Source of the DNA: Crotophaga sulcirostris | Lineage: Eukaryota > Chordata > Aves > Cuculiformes > Crotophagidae | DNA length: 64,000 nucleotides | Direction of reading: 5' to 3' | Assembly (NCBI GenBank): GCA_013397455.1 | Contig: VYZB01000281.1 | Coordinates: forward strand, 694,887 to 758,886 | Part shown: positions 1 through 11,455 of the stretch, piece by piece | Position numbering within the stretch: the first letter of the stretch is position 1 | Layout: every line of letters begins with the position of its first letter | Translations under genes and position numbers: made by a program | The notes under the pieces: generated by a model | Seen by the model: the letters and a program-made list of their open reading frames with translations, nothing else | Told to the model about the DNA's origin: nothing | Database searches by the model: none

Positions 1-444
1 CCCCTTTCATCCCCCTTTTATTATTTTTTTAATCTATTTTTGGAGGGGTTTGTAGACTAGTAGCCCTCCCCCACCCTTTTTGGTGTAAAATGTAATTTTC
101 TATATTGCGTGAGGGGGAGTGATTATTGACTCCTTCCTTTACAAAGTTTTGAATATTCTGTAATTTGGTGTGTTTGATGCGGACTTCCAGTTATTCTGTA
201 GGAAACGGACGCATCTTGGGAGCAAGTGAACTGTATTCCTGCTTTGCCTGTCGAGTCTGTTGTGTTCTTCTATAAAAATCAAATATCCTCTCGAGCCTAA
301 TGTTGAAATATGTACTTTAAAGGTGCACCTAAAACCAAGATTTGCTATTACTGCTCCAGGGGATGTATTACGCAGTATTTCTGTGGTTGTGCCATCTCTG
401 TGTTTCTGATTGGGGCGTATATTTAATGATAATTAACTGATCTG
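1..444. other. Unique non-coding sequence at window start
   Basis: I recognise no gene. The first 110 bases are pyrimidine- and G-run rich. Bases about 175-300 carry several CpG dinucleotides (near GCGGAC, GGACGC, GTCGAG and CTCGAG), which is more than the surrounding CpG-poor DNA. That would fit a conserved non-coding element or a 3' UTR tail, but nothing in the sequence decides between these. Confidence 0.4.
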
Positions 445-550
445 GGAAGCACTTGAGCACATTTTTAACTCTAAGTATACAAGCAGCCCTGCTGAAGCCA
501 ACAATTCTGTTCAGGCACTTCAGGTTAATCATGTACTTAAATGCTTGACT
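445..550. mobile_element. Degenerate palindromic DNA-transposon (MITE-like) relic
   Basis: The left arm at 447-471 and the reverse complement of the right arm at 522-546 agree at 18 of 25 positions by hand alignment (AAGCACTTGAGCAC against AAGCATTTAAGTAC). The spacer contains a CCTGCTGAAGCCAAC-type core. This layout, with TTAAGCAC-like arms around an imperfect palindrome, resembles old non-autonomous DNA elements scattered through bird, crocodile and turtle genomes; I cannot give a family name. It has no coding capacity. A chance palindrome is the alternative, but arm length and similarity to the relics at 12057-12145 and 46636-46692 argue against that. Confidence 0.5.
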
Positions 551-1260
551 GTGTCTTCAGTCACTGCCTTACAGCACTTGCAGAGGAAATGTGAAAAGTA
601 TTAGGATTAAACATGAGTCAGGAATATCCAGGGTGAGATCAAGTCCTGTGTCTCTACCAAGCTTAACACCATGAGGGGTCCTGCTGGGTGCAGGGTCCTG
701 GATTAGGGGATCCCAACACAAGATCAGTGCTGATCCAGGTCTGTTTGGAGATGAATGGCACTGCTGTGCTGAAGGGGCTGTCACAGCATGTTGTAAATCC
801 ACCCTCACGTTGTGTGTAGAGGCTAAAAAAGCTGCAAAATGCTTTGACAGAGCCTGGATGTACCCTAATGGCCAACTTTCAGCATGGGATTCCCAGCCTA
901 CACACATTCCTCTCACAGCTTCAAATACCATCAGACTTTGTGTAAGCTGATCTAAGTCAGCTGACATTGATTTAAAAGGATAATCTCTACAAAAGTATTG
1001 ACCTCTGCATATGAAAGAACTAAAAAGAACAGCAGGTAACTCACTGTGTGAAAACGAGCTCCTGAGGCATTCGCAGGCTTTGTATTGTCTACACCTAACC
1101 CCTGCCGAGCATCGAGCCCACTCTGGATAAATGGCCACCACCTACGCGAATGTTGTATCATCAGTTCTGCAAAGCAGTAGCCTGAATTATGGTGTTCATA
1201 TGCTCAGGTCTTGATGAGATGCAAGTATTTGCCAAATCTGGGGGAAGGTGGAAAGGAAAG
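551..1260. other. Unique non-coding sequence
   Basis: Open frames here are short and overlap on several strands with no splice-site support. I see no repeat family, promoter or RNA gene. Confidence 0.5.
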
Positions 1261-1771
1261 GTGTGCAGTTCTGGGCCCCTCAGTTTGAAAAGATGTCAAG
1301 ACACTGGAGTGTGTCCAGAGGAAAGCAACGAAGACGGTGAAGGATTTGGGGCACAAGCCCTACGAGGAGCAACTGGGGGAGCTGGGGCTGTTTAGTCTGG
1401 AGAAGAGGAGGCTCAGGGGAGACCTTATTGCTCTCTACAACTACCTAAAAGGAGGCTGTAGTCAGGCAGGGGTTGGTCTCTTCTCTCAGGTGACCAGTGA
1501 CAGAACTAGAGGACATGGACTCAAGCTTTGTCAGCGAAAGTTTAGGCTTGATATTAGGAAAAGGTTCTTCACTGAAAGGATGATTGACAATTGGAATGCG
1601 CTGCCCAGGGAGGTGGTGGAGTTGCCAACCCTGGAGGTGTTTAAGAGGAGATTGGATGAGGCACCTAGTGCCATGGTTTAGATGATGGATTGGTGTTGGT
1701 GTTAGTGTTGGGTTATAGGTTGGACTCGATCTCAAAGGTCCTTTCCAACCTTGTAATACTTTGGTACTGTG
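1261..1771 (+). mobile_element. Young CR1 LINE fragment, 5'-truncated (copy A)
   Basis: CR1 is a non-LTR retrotransposon whose ORF2 encodes an endonuclease and reverse transcriptase; most genomic copies are 5'-truncated 3' ends. This copy opens at the segment encoding CR1 residues like VQFWAP (GTGTGCAGTTCTGGGCCCCT). It continues through the ORF2 C-terminus ([20 protein letters not shown], then a frame open to the stop near 1681) and a short 3' UTR with the GGTTGGACTCGATCTCAAAGG block. It ends in a decayed tail, TAATACTTTGGTACTGTG. It is nearly identical along its length to the copies at 20128, 29917, 40813, 47578 and 59494. No target-site duplication was seen. Confidence 0.95.
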
Positions 1772-2139
1772 AAAGAAGTTAAGGTACTGATAAGGCAACA
1801 CAATATATAAGGAATAACAATAAGTTTTACATATGGTTTTAAGCAGCATGGTAATCGATGCACTGTGGAGGCAGATGGCTGGGAAACAGCATGAAGAATC
1901 CCTGATTTAGAAGTGGACAGAACGTGAAGGTCCTCAACTAGACAAGTTGGAGCAGTGAGTTACAGTAGGCTAAAGTCACTCCTCAGTCGCTTGAAGGTAT
2001 TATTGGGACCTTAGCTGTTTCAGAAATAAAAGAAAGCATTTTCACTAGGTACATGAGATAATGTCCATCTCAATCTAAATTAATCCAGTGAAATGGCTGG
2101 TCTGTGAAATAGAGGCTAAATCAAATAGAGTTAACCCGT
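1772..2139. other. Unique spacer between two CR1 fragments
   Basis: About 370 bases between CR1 copies A and B. Nothing recognisable beyond ordinary AT-rich sequence. Confidence 0.5.
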
Positions 2140-3080
2140 TGTTTGGCTCAGTATTGGGGCCAGTTCTGTTCAATATCTTTATCAGTGATCTGGACAAGGG
2201 ACTGAGTGCACCCTCAATAAGTTTACAGACAACACCAAATTGCATAGGAGTGTTGATCTGCTTGAGGGAAGGAAGGCTTTACAGAGGGATCTGGACAGGC
2301 TGGATCAATGGGCTAAGGCCAACTGTATGGAGTTCAACAAGGTCAAATGTCAGGTCCTGTGCTTGAGCCACAGCAACCCCATGTAATGCTACAGGCTTGG
2401 GGATGAATGCTTGGTGGAAATGGACCAGGATGTGTTGGTTGACATTCTATTGAATATGAGCCAGCAGTATTCCCAGGAGTCCAACAAGGGCCATAGCATC
2501 CTGGCTTGTATCAGAAATAGTGTGGCCAGAAGGACTAGGGAAGTGATTGTTCCCCTGTACCTGGGGCTGGTGAGGCTGCATCTTGAATACTGTGTTCAGT
2601 TTTGGGCCCCTTACTACAAAAAAGACATTGAGGTGCTGGAACATGTCCAGAGAAGGGCAACGAAGTTGGTGAAGGGTCTGGAGAACAAGTCTTATGAGGA
2701 GCGACTGAGAGAACTGGGGTTGTTTAGCCTGGAGAAAAGGAGGCTGAGGGGAGATCTTATTGCTCTCCAGAACTCCGTGAAAGGAGGTTTTAGTGATGGG
2801 TGTTGGTCTTTTCTCCCAAGTAGCAAGAAATCGGGTGAGAGGACATGCCCTCCAGTTGCACCAGGGGAAATTTAGATTGGATATTACTTCACATAAAGGG
2901 CTGTTAAGCATTGGAACAGGCTGCCCAGGGAAGTGGTGGAGTCACCATCCCTGGAGGCAGTTAAAAGGGTGTGCATGTGGCACTTAGGGTCGTCGTTTAG
3001 TGGTGGAGTTGGCGGTGTTACATTTATGGTTGGACTTCATGATCTTAAAGGTCTTTTCCAACATAAATGATTCTATGATT
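2140..3080 (+). mobile_element. Older CR1 LINE fragment with reverse-transcriptase C-terminal region (copy B)
   Basis: This is the longest CR1 piece in the window. It begins inside the reverse-transcriptase domain, where the translation reads [15 protein letters not shown]. It then passes, with frameshifts and a small deletion, through a NMSQQ block, [25 protein letters not shown], and the C-terminal [17 protein letters not shown] segment. The 3' UTR ends at GATTCTATGATT, the classical bird CR1 tail. Scattered disruptions and the different tail mark it as older than copy A and from another subfamily. It is a pseudogene with no intact ORF2. Confidence 0.95.
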
Positions 3081-4993
3081 ATATTAGATGCTCTTTAATT
3101 TACTCAGATGCAGGCATCTGGTAAGCGTCAGTAAACTTCTTTTTTTATTGGAAAGCAATTTATTGCATATTGTTTTCTACTGCATTAAAGTTAGCTCATA
3201 AGGTAAATTAGAAACAGACTCGAAATATTTTGTTTTGTAGATAAACAGTAAAAACAACAAAAAGATTTAATAGCTTTATTTTTAGCAAAGTTATTTATTA
3301 TAGTCATCTGATTTAAATGGGTATTTCAGAACTCACAAAGATCACCTTCTTCTGCCTCTACTTCTATTTTTGATCTAATATTTTGTTTAGAAAGTACAAT
3401 CAGACTGTTTTCTCTTTTACACAGCTGAAAAGCCAAGCCAAACTCCTAAGGGAGTTCATTTCAGTGATGTGTAAAGTGACCAGAGACTTTGTTTTTTTTT
3501 CTCCTTAATTTCAGGGTAGTACAATATGTAAATTGGCTAGAATACTCTGGAGAGTTTCTTTTGGGAGCTCTCCTGACACCTGTGATGTCTCACACTTTTG
3601 GTTCCCTCCTGTCTGCAACTGCATGTGCAACACAGTGCTACAGCCTCTTTCCCACTTTGTATCTGATATTTTTTTAACCTAACTCCAAGCACTTACCCTG
3701 CAGAGATCCTATTTTTCTGAGCTGATCTTCCTGGGGTTCCTTTCTAGTAGATGGCATCAAGAAAAAGGCATTTCTAGGGCATGAGTCACCTTACTATAAT
3801 GTACACAACTAAAATCAGGTAGAATGCTTTTGATTTAAGAGGAAATGTGAAGTGTTCCAGGTTCAATGCATTGACAATCAGAGAAGTTAGGATTTCAACA
3901 TTCTATTTTCCTTTCTTTCTGCAAAGGGCATGCATTTGACTGCAGCTTCCTTATAGCTGTTGTGAATATATGATTCATTAACAGCTCTGAGGTGTTTGGA
4001 TAGAGAGGTCACACTGGTTAGGTAAGTACGGGGATATCTAGGCAGCAAAAACATTCAGAATGAATCATGAGTCTGTGCAGCAAAAATAAGGTTCATTAAT
4101 CTTGGAACTGAAATTAAACTAATGTACTCAGTGAATAGAGAGTTTTAACAATGTCATTGCCACTCTGAGTTCTTTCTTTGAGGACAGGTAGAAATCCAAG
4201 ACAGCTCATCTTCTCAAGCCATGGGTAATCAGGGAGATAAAATGCTACTCTGAGATCCCTGGATTCTCCATCATGCACACTGTGCTGCCAGGCTGTTAGC
4301 AAACCACCATTCCCATACTGTGTTAGCAAAAAAAAATGTTTCCCTCGCATCACTGAGGCGTAAGATGAAACACAGTCTTTTGGGGAAAGAATGTGACGAA
4401 GGGTCCCACCTCTCCCTCAAGTTTGCACAGCTTATGTTTTCAGGTATGAGTGATTAGAGTTAAGTATCTAAAGCTGTAGGCAGAGAACACAGACAAATGA
4501 CTGTATTTTTTTAGGACTGCTGAGTCACTGAAGCTGGGTTTGAAAATTAAGCCTGTAACTCATTAATGTTTGGAACTTGTTATGAAAGCTGAAGGCAGGT
4601 ACTGTACAAGTACCAAGAGTGTAACTATTCCAATGTCAGAAAAAGAATATTCTAAATGTCTTTAGCCTATTTATTATTTTTTTAGAAGTATAGAATGTCA
4701 TCAATAATGACAAAATGCCTCTAAAATCTCCTTGAAGTGTTCTAAAGGCATGAAGAGCCAGTGCAGCTAAACCTGGAGTGGTTCAGCCGATAAGATATGC
4801 AAAGACTGACTTCCAGCAGATTCAGGTTTATTACAGCCCCAGCTAACTCATCCACTGAGAGTCTCGCTTTTCTGGCCCACCTGGTAACGCTTCTGTGTGT
4901 GGACCACAAAATGTCCCAGATCACATCTCAGTTGTCCTTAATGTTCGTTTTGGCTGGCGCGGGGGACTGTGCTAATTGGTTGAGTATGTTCTA
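3081..4993. other. Unique non-coding sequence
   Basis: I find no recognisable repeat or gene. A GTAAGT donor-like site near 4020 is preceded by an acceptor-like tract near 3927, but every frame between them is closed. Confidence 0.5.
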
Positions 4994-5019
4994 GTGTCTG
5001 GCCACCAGCTGCCAGACAC
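4994..5019. repeat. Perfect 9-bp inverted repeat (hairpin)
   Basis: GTGTCTGGC (4994-5002) is followed after an 8-base loop by its exact complement GCCAGACAC (5011-5019). Function unknown; it could be a structured site or chance. Confidence 0.6.
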
Positions 5020-5345
5020 AACATTGCACAGTGCTGCTTTAATGCTGTTTGTTACAATCAGTTAATTTGTCTGGATTATGAACTCTTCTGCCATCAGGAA
5101 GAGAAAAGCACTTTAAGGCTATTTCAATCCGTCTACTCTGCCTTCCCCTGTCAAAAGTCTAATTTGCAATTAGGAATTTCAGCAGCACTTTCATGTGCTC
5201 GGAAAGCAACAGAGCAAAGCTTCCAGAGAGATTTATTTCCCATAGAAGTAGAGGTATCAGCAATTCTCAGGAAGCTGGTCTTTACCAGAAGTTAGTAAAT
5301 TGTTAGTATTGTTGTCGTTTATGGAGCTATAAATGTGCACAGAGC

Positions 5346-5373
5346 CGCGTTGTCTCGTCGTGAGACGCGTACG
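5346..5373. other. Isolated CpG cluster with partial dyad
   Basis: Seven CpG dinucleotides lie at 5346, 5348, 5356, 5359, 5366, 5368 and 5372. Within the cluster GTCTC (5352-5356) and GAGAC (5362-5366) form a stem around a GTCGT loop, with further CGCG/GCG complementarity outside. The cluster ends at a donor-like ACGGTAAGC. In vertebrate DNA, methylated CpGs decay quickly, so a tight undecayed cluster implies recent origin, lack of germline methylation, or selection. The sequence does not show which. Confidence 0.55.
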
Positions 5374-6523
5374 GTAAGCAGTGCCTCATGTGGATGGTTC
5401 CTTCCTCAGGTTGAGCCCAGCCATGAGGCAGGTGGCAGCTGCTCTACCAGGGGATCAAGAAAGAGCTCTCTGCTGAGAAGTCCCAAGCTTGGGGTAGTCC
5501 TGTCCTCTATGATGCACTAATAATGTGCTGGTTAGTGTAAAATAGGGACGAAATGGATCAAATCCTCTTTGCTTCCTATGAGATTCGCCGTCCTCTGCTC
5601 TTTTAGCTGTGCCTTTGCTTTTTAAGTTATGCTGCTTGTAGCTGAGCTTCCCAATTTTTAAGACCCTAATTCAGGAAGGTGCTGAATTACCTCCTGGAAA
5701 AGTGTTGATTTTCTGTAGTTCCCATCTATTTTTTTTTATGAAACTAGCAACACCTTTGAAATTATTGCTTTTGCTTATTAGTCCTTTTGTTGTTATTATT
5801 TGTACGATGCAAATGCCTTCCAAATGAGTGATCTGTACTTCTGACAGTGTTGCTTTATAATTAAATCCTGGGGCTATGCTTTCTGAGGCGTTTCAATCCA
5901 GTCAGTAATTAGTCATTGAAATAATCTGTAAATAAAGAAGGCAGCGACACTGCATGAACACAGAACGTTAGAATTGTATTCTCACAGGTAAAAGTCCTTG
6001 GAACTGTCCCTCTTGAATTCGTTTCCTTGAGCCCTTTTATAGTCAGTGGGGAGAAATGAACTATGCTAGCGTGCAATTCCTGTCAGACTAAAGGAAACAC
6101 CTAAATGGATAATTCATGCCCTAAAAATACCTATTTCACTCCTGTGGCTATAGTGGGAGACAAGGATGACTACACCAAATGACCAGGATTACTAGATCAA
6201 ATGTAGATATCTATGCTGTAAATGTCTAAAATGAAATGAATTTAATCTTATGGTGAATGTGTTCTGGGGCAAAAAGCCAGCATCTTTTTTCCAGATTACA
6301 AGCAGCTACAAAGAAGTCCAGTGTCAAGCCCTATATACTATTAACTGCAAAATTAAGGTGTCATCCCCTTTTTCTCTGGTGTTATTCCATCCCTCCAATG
6401 TTGCTTTGAGAACACTGACAGCAGAGGGGCTGGAGGGGGTGTCAGCAGCCATCACTGTCCTCTGTTCTCCCCCAGGAGGGGTTTGGTGGCTTGAGGTCCC
6501 TTCCTCCTCTGTTTTGGGGTCAG

Positions 6524-6573
6524 TTTGCGTTTGTTTTTTTGTTTGTTTTTTTTTTTGCTTGCCTGTTTTTTTT
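6524..6573. repeat. T-rich low-complexity tract
   Basis: Runs of T interrupted by single G or C (TTTGTTTG-type units) followed by a further T run. On the minus strand it reads as an A-rich tract, which is why a Lys/Gln-rich open frame appears there. No coding meaning. Confidence 0.8.
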
Positions 6574-7090
6574 AATACAGCCTGCAGTACATGGGCTTTC
6601 TTTTCCATAGTTCTGTTATTCAGTTTTGTGGTCTCTTCATTGTATCTAAACTGATTAGGCAGTTGCACGCCTGCAGTGATCACAGTGATCACTGACTGAG
6701 TGTTGGGATTTATGTTTACAGTCTGGGACATCTGGTAAAATGCAATGTTTGCATTCTTCCAAACTATATTTTATTCTAGGATCACAGGTAATATACTCTA
6801 CACAGAAAATCTCCTTGTTATCACTATAAACTAGAGCTGACCCAATGCAAACTGGACTGCTGGACATTTCCTACCCCAGTTAAATAAAACGAGCTAATTA
6901 TTAGCTTAGGCCAGGACAAGCCCAAACAAATCTTGACACCCTTTGCTGTCAGGTCAATAGAAAAAACAGTGGCCTTTTGCTAGGAATGGCAGAAAAAAAA
7001 TCATATTTACTGGGCTACACTAAACACCATCCAGAAACTGGCTGTGTTTGCACAGTGCTGTGCCTCATCTGTTCTGCTCCAAAAGTTGTG

Positions 7091-7124
7091 TAGCTGTGTT
7101 GACACTGCTGTGCTAACACAGCTA
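7091..7124. repeat. Perfect 10-bp inverted repeat, 14-base loop
   Basis: TAGCTGTGTT (7091-7100) and AACACAGCTA (7115-7124) are exact reverse complements. The CTGTGTTGACACT core resembles CTGTGTxTACACT-type ends of old amniote DNA-transposon relics; a similar CTGTGTTTACACT lies near 31780. It may be the remains of such an element. Confidence 0.55.
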
Positions 7125-10100
7125 TCCGACTGCTGAGCAGCGTTTAGCTTGCGTATGTCCGACTCAGCACACGGACAGAGGGAGCTTCCATCTGTCTCCA
7201 TCCGTCTTTACGGGCAGGTCTGCAGCCTGTCTGTGTCTTGTAAAAATGTGAGAAAGTAAGTGGACAAACGTTCTTCAAGTGTTCTTATAGCAATGGTTTA
7301 GTGTTTAGGAAAGCTATCTAAGTAATTCTGGATGCCCGGATATTTGGAAAACAGCTGAACATCCATCGCCCTGAGCCCTGGCCACTTTGAAATTGGTTTC
7401 AGTGAGGCATCGGGTAAGTGAGGAACCATAGATCACTAGTCCCTTAAAACAACCCCTCAAGTCAACTATTCTTCCAATTATTGATTAGTAAAAATCAAGG
7501 GACCATTAAAAAAATAAGTGCATGGTTTGTTCTTTAGTAATTATAATTCCTAATGTCCTCGCATGATATTTTTTAAATGTAATTTTAGAATTGCTGTACT
7601 GACAAATTGGAATCTTTCTAATTGTTTAAATGACTTGCCACCGCCAATCAGAACAGAACATATACTCTATTAAGTTGATAATTACCATATATTTGAGTTA
7701 TTTCACAGTCCACTTAGTCTTCTGATAGAGTTCCCTGAATGATCTCCCACTCACATTTCTTTCTGTCTAGCAGATTGTTTTAAGGAATGTTTTAACACCA
7801 GAGCAGGTGATAAAATATTTCTGGTAATCCTTTAAGGTGAATTATGAGCTTCTGGGAAGAAGGGTTCACTTTCATTTAAAGGGCAAAATATGGCCAAAAT
7901 CAACAACTGTGGAAAAATAGCAGCTACCTGACAGTATACAGACAGAGACACCTACACTAAAGGGATGGGTGGTTTAATTTGTATTTGTGGGATGCAGTTG
8001 ACTACATACATACCATGTAGATGACAACATTTCAGCTGGTCACCTAGGTTCTCCTTCAGGTCAATGTAAAGAAATTATGGCTTCTAGGATTAGAGCCATC
8101 ATGTTGTGAAAAGGGCTTCTAAAACAAGCCAGCCAAGCCATGCTCCATGTGTTCCTTTTTTTCTCTTCACTGTCATGGGAGGCTCTGATGGCTGACTTAG
8201 AGGTAGATGCCTACCGTATTAATGTCTAAAGTTAGGTTAGATAAATCCTATATGCATCCTAAAGGAACTGCCTCATGGCTAGAGTTTCCAGTGATGAATA
8301 TGGAGTCTCATAAAGTGTTGAGCACTTGTGATGCTGAAGTTGTGGTGTACAGCTTCACTTTAAAAGGCTAAATCAGATAAAAACCACTGCTGACACATGG
8401 TGCAAACACAGAACTGATGCAGGCTCATCCTGCCAGTTCAAATGTGATGCTTTTTCCTTTTGAAGAGATGACTTTTTGCCAGTGTACTCTTCAAGAGCAG
8501 AAAGAGTTTCCTGTCATTCTCCTCTTATAATGTGCAGGGTATTGACTATCTTCTCCAAGTGACAAAAAGCCGATGTAAGCACCGTATCATTTTCTTCTAA
8601 CATGACAGAAATACAGTCATGTGCTTTTGTCTGACCCAGATCAAATTTTTACTGTTTGGTAATGAACGTTTCAAGTATCAATGAAGGTGGAACCAAGGGT
8701 GTGATGTAAGGACTTTCATTCCTGAGCAATAACATACTGCCATCTGGCTCATCTCCCGACTGATCTGTGCTGGCAGACCCCATTTTGAAAAGTGAATAAA
8801 CCTTATCAAGCACACACGTATTTCTGTTCATTGATCATAGTTACCTGCTTCACTCTCTCATTTGTGCTGTCTAACATGTATTTTACCCCAAGGAGAGCTC
8901 CTTTCAGATGATACATGAGGAATGGGGCTGACATCTTCCAGTGCTGATGCTGGTTCCGCAACAAATTTCATACTTTGAGATGGCTGCTAGCTTGAAAGTT
9001 TTATTGTCCTGATAAACGTTTCTTGCTTATGTTAAATGGGCTGTGAGCTTGATCCAGATGGCCTGCTGGATACAGCTTTAAGGTCAGATGCTGCTGATAC
9101 TCTAGCCAGTAATGAGCATGAGCCTCAGCATCTGGAATCAAAACCATAATTCTCTTGTTAATCAAACCAGGTCTGTGTTAGTTGTTGGTTGGTTTTCAGC
9201 ATGAATTTCTCATCTGATATACACTAACTAGAAGAGAACTACTTGTGTGTTATAACTTGAGATAATTGATGCAGAGAAGGCAAGCCATCAGAAAATATTC
9301 TTTCTTCCTCATTTTCCCTTGCACTGAAGAAGGCACTTGTATCAACAGCAAAGCTGCAGGAGCTCCCTATAAATGGATGGTGCCATTTCTAATTATGTCT
9401 GAGAAAGATTTCCCAGAGTTATATGCATTTTTGAATCAACTTAGAGATTTCTATTCAGACAGAATAATAAGACAACACACTTAAAAATAAAATAAAGGGG
9501 AATATAAAATTGGACCAGGAGACCCAATGTTGTTTGCTGTCAGGTGTAATTTGTTTTCATAGACGGAGAGATGTCAAGCAGTGCTTTTGTGAGGACAGTA
9601 GAAATGTTTTCAATCAATAGTAAGAGCAGAAATTCTTAGCAAGTTCACTTTGATTGTGATTGCACCTTTCTTCCAGTACTCCTAACAATGTATACATAGT
9701 AAGTGGTATGAGACAAAGCAGTATTCAAATCAAACAGCAAAGAACTTCTGCAAAGTACAATTCTTACTCATAATTTTATGGTTGCACAACAGGAAGCAAT
9801 TTGGATGATGCATTGTTCCAGTCTGGGAGAAGCATCTTTCCACGTGACTAGTGAGTTTACTCAAAACTTTACACATTTTAAATGTAAAAAACTTACTAAA
9901 CAGATTTAGTCAGGTGGTCACATTTTTTGGAAAGATTAGACAGTTGCCGTGATCTTTTCTTTGGAAGCTGTAAAATCTCACTCTTTTTTAAAAGGACCTT
10001 CCACCACAGCTAAAATATCACTTTTAACTTTGAACTGTCCACTTACTGGCTCTCCCAAGGGCCATTATCCTTTCAAATACTAAAATAATACTTAAATAAA

Positions 10101-10488
10101 ACCAGCAAAGTAACCAACCAGTCAACTAAGATACTTGTGTCTCAAACAAAAATAGGCAGAAGTTCCATAGAGATCATAACACTTTTGCTGTTACTAGTAC
10201 TATATGGAGCATGTTTCAAATATTGTAGTATATAGTGATAAGATACACAAAATTAATTCATTGGATGTTGTTAGCTTTATCTTTCCTCTCTGCTTCAGAA
10301 ATTCAGAGTCTACTCAGGGATGAGAAGCACAGACAAGGCAATCAAACAGATCATTCATTAGCAATTTTTAAAAAAAACGTAACTAAGCTGATTCGCCACT
10401 ATTTTTCAGAACTTCTAGTATTAAAGATGTGCACTATGAAATGTGCTTGGATTTGGGTCCCTGTTGTTTGGTGATACTTTTTAGAAAA
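7125..10488. other. Unique non-coding sequence
   Basis: About 3.4 kb of AT-rich sequence with no recognised repeat or gene. Open frames are short and lack splice or start context. Confidence 0.5.
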
Positions 10489-10507
10489 ACTGCCAGTAAC
10501 TGGCAGT
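10489..10507. repeat. Near-perfect palindrome, 9-bp arms with 1-base spacer
   Basis: ACTGCCAGT (10489-10497), one A, then ACTGGCAGT (10499-10507), its exact complement. Too short for a miRNA precursor. It could be a dyad protein-binding site or chance. Confidence 0.6.
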
Positions 10508-10690
10508 GTTCTGTATTTCTTCCTTAAAAGTAGTCAAGACCCCTAAGTTGATTCATGCAATGCATATAACTGGTATCAATGAATGGTAGGTGTAAATAAG
10601 AGCTTTAAGGTCTGTTTTGGTGCTTTATCATCCTTTTTTTCATTTTAGTATAGGATTGGTTCTATAATATGTTTTTGAATGTCTTCTTTC

Positions 10691-11455
10691 ATAGAATCAC
10701 ATAAAGTTTGAGGTTGTAAGGGACCTTTGGAGGTCACCTGGTCCAGCTCTCTTCCTACAGCAGAGCCATCTAGTGTTGATTGCCCAGGACTGTGTCCCAA
10801 TGGCTTCTGAATATCTCCAAGGATGGAGACTCCATCATCTCTCCGGGAAACCATTCTAGTGCTTGGTCACTTTCGCAGTAAAAAAGTGTTTCCTGATGTT
10901 CAGAGGGAACCTCCTGTATTTTGGTTTGTGCCCATTGCCTCTGATCCTGTCACTGGGTACTACTGAAAACAGCCTGGCACCCTCCTTTCAGATATTTATA
11001 GACAGTGATGAAATTCCCCTGAGCCTTCTCCTCTCCAGATTGAACAGTCTCAGATCTCTGAGACTTTCATCATAGGAGACATGCTCTGGTCCCTTCATCA
11101 TCTTCATGAGCCTTTGTTGGATACTCTCCAGCATGTCCATATCTCTCTTGTACTGGGGAGCCCAGAACTGGACCCAGTGTTCCAAATGTGGCCTCATCAG
11201 TGCTGAGTAGAGGGAAGAATCACCTTCCTCAACCTGATGGCAATACTTTGCCTAATGCAGCCCAGGATACCATTGACATTCTTTGCAGCAAAGGCTAATT
11301 GCCGGCTCAGGTTCAGCCTGTTGTCTATCATGACCTCCAGATTATTTTCTGCCAAGGTGCTTTCCAGCTAGGTGGCCCCCAGTCTGTCCTGGTGCCTGGG
11401 GTTATTCCTCCCCAGGTGCAGGGCTCTGCAATTCACTTTGTTAACCTATTCATGC
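10691..11455 (-). mobile_element. Old CR1 LINE fragment, antisense (copy C)
   Basis: Reading + strand, the element enters at its 3' end (ATAGAATCAC, complement of the GATTCTAT tail) and then GACCTTTGGAGGTCACCTGG. It continues through the C-terminal ORF2 region. On the minus strand this encodes [19 protein letters not shown] and an [20 protein letters not shown] segment. It then runs upstream to about 11455 (complement of GGGCTCTGCA). Several stops and indels break the frame. Its divergence from the young copies and its ATTCTATG-type tail make it an older subfamily. Confidence 0.93.

Larger units (their letters stand above)
5020..7090. other. Unique sequence with a CpG cluster and a T-rich tract
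   Basis: No gene is supported. Bases 5346-5373 hold seven CpG dinucleotides, while the surrounding kilobases have almost none. Bases 6524-6573 are a T-rich low-complexity tract (TTTG/GTTT runs). Around 6674-6694 there is a near-tandem CAGTGATCA motif forming a CAGTGATCACTG palindrome. Confidence 0.5.

Noticed and set aside
1445..1849. 134-codon minus-strand open frame
   Set aside because: It is the antisense of CR1 copy A. The same antisense frame recurs at the other young copies (for example 20333-20683, 47620-47907), so it reflects the repeat, not a gene.
3928..4022. Exon with TAG|GTAAGT donor
   Set aside because: All frames are closed and the acceptor is weak.
4734..5030. Possible solo LTR
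   Set aside because: TGT...ACA-like ends can be drawn, but there is no LTR pair, primer-binding site, polypurine tract or clear target duplication.
6324..6731. 135-codon minus-strand frame rich in Lys/Gln/Thr
   Set aside because: Its central part is the complement of a T-rich low-complexity tract; no domain or splice support.
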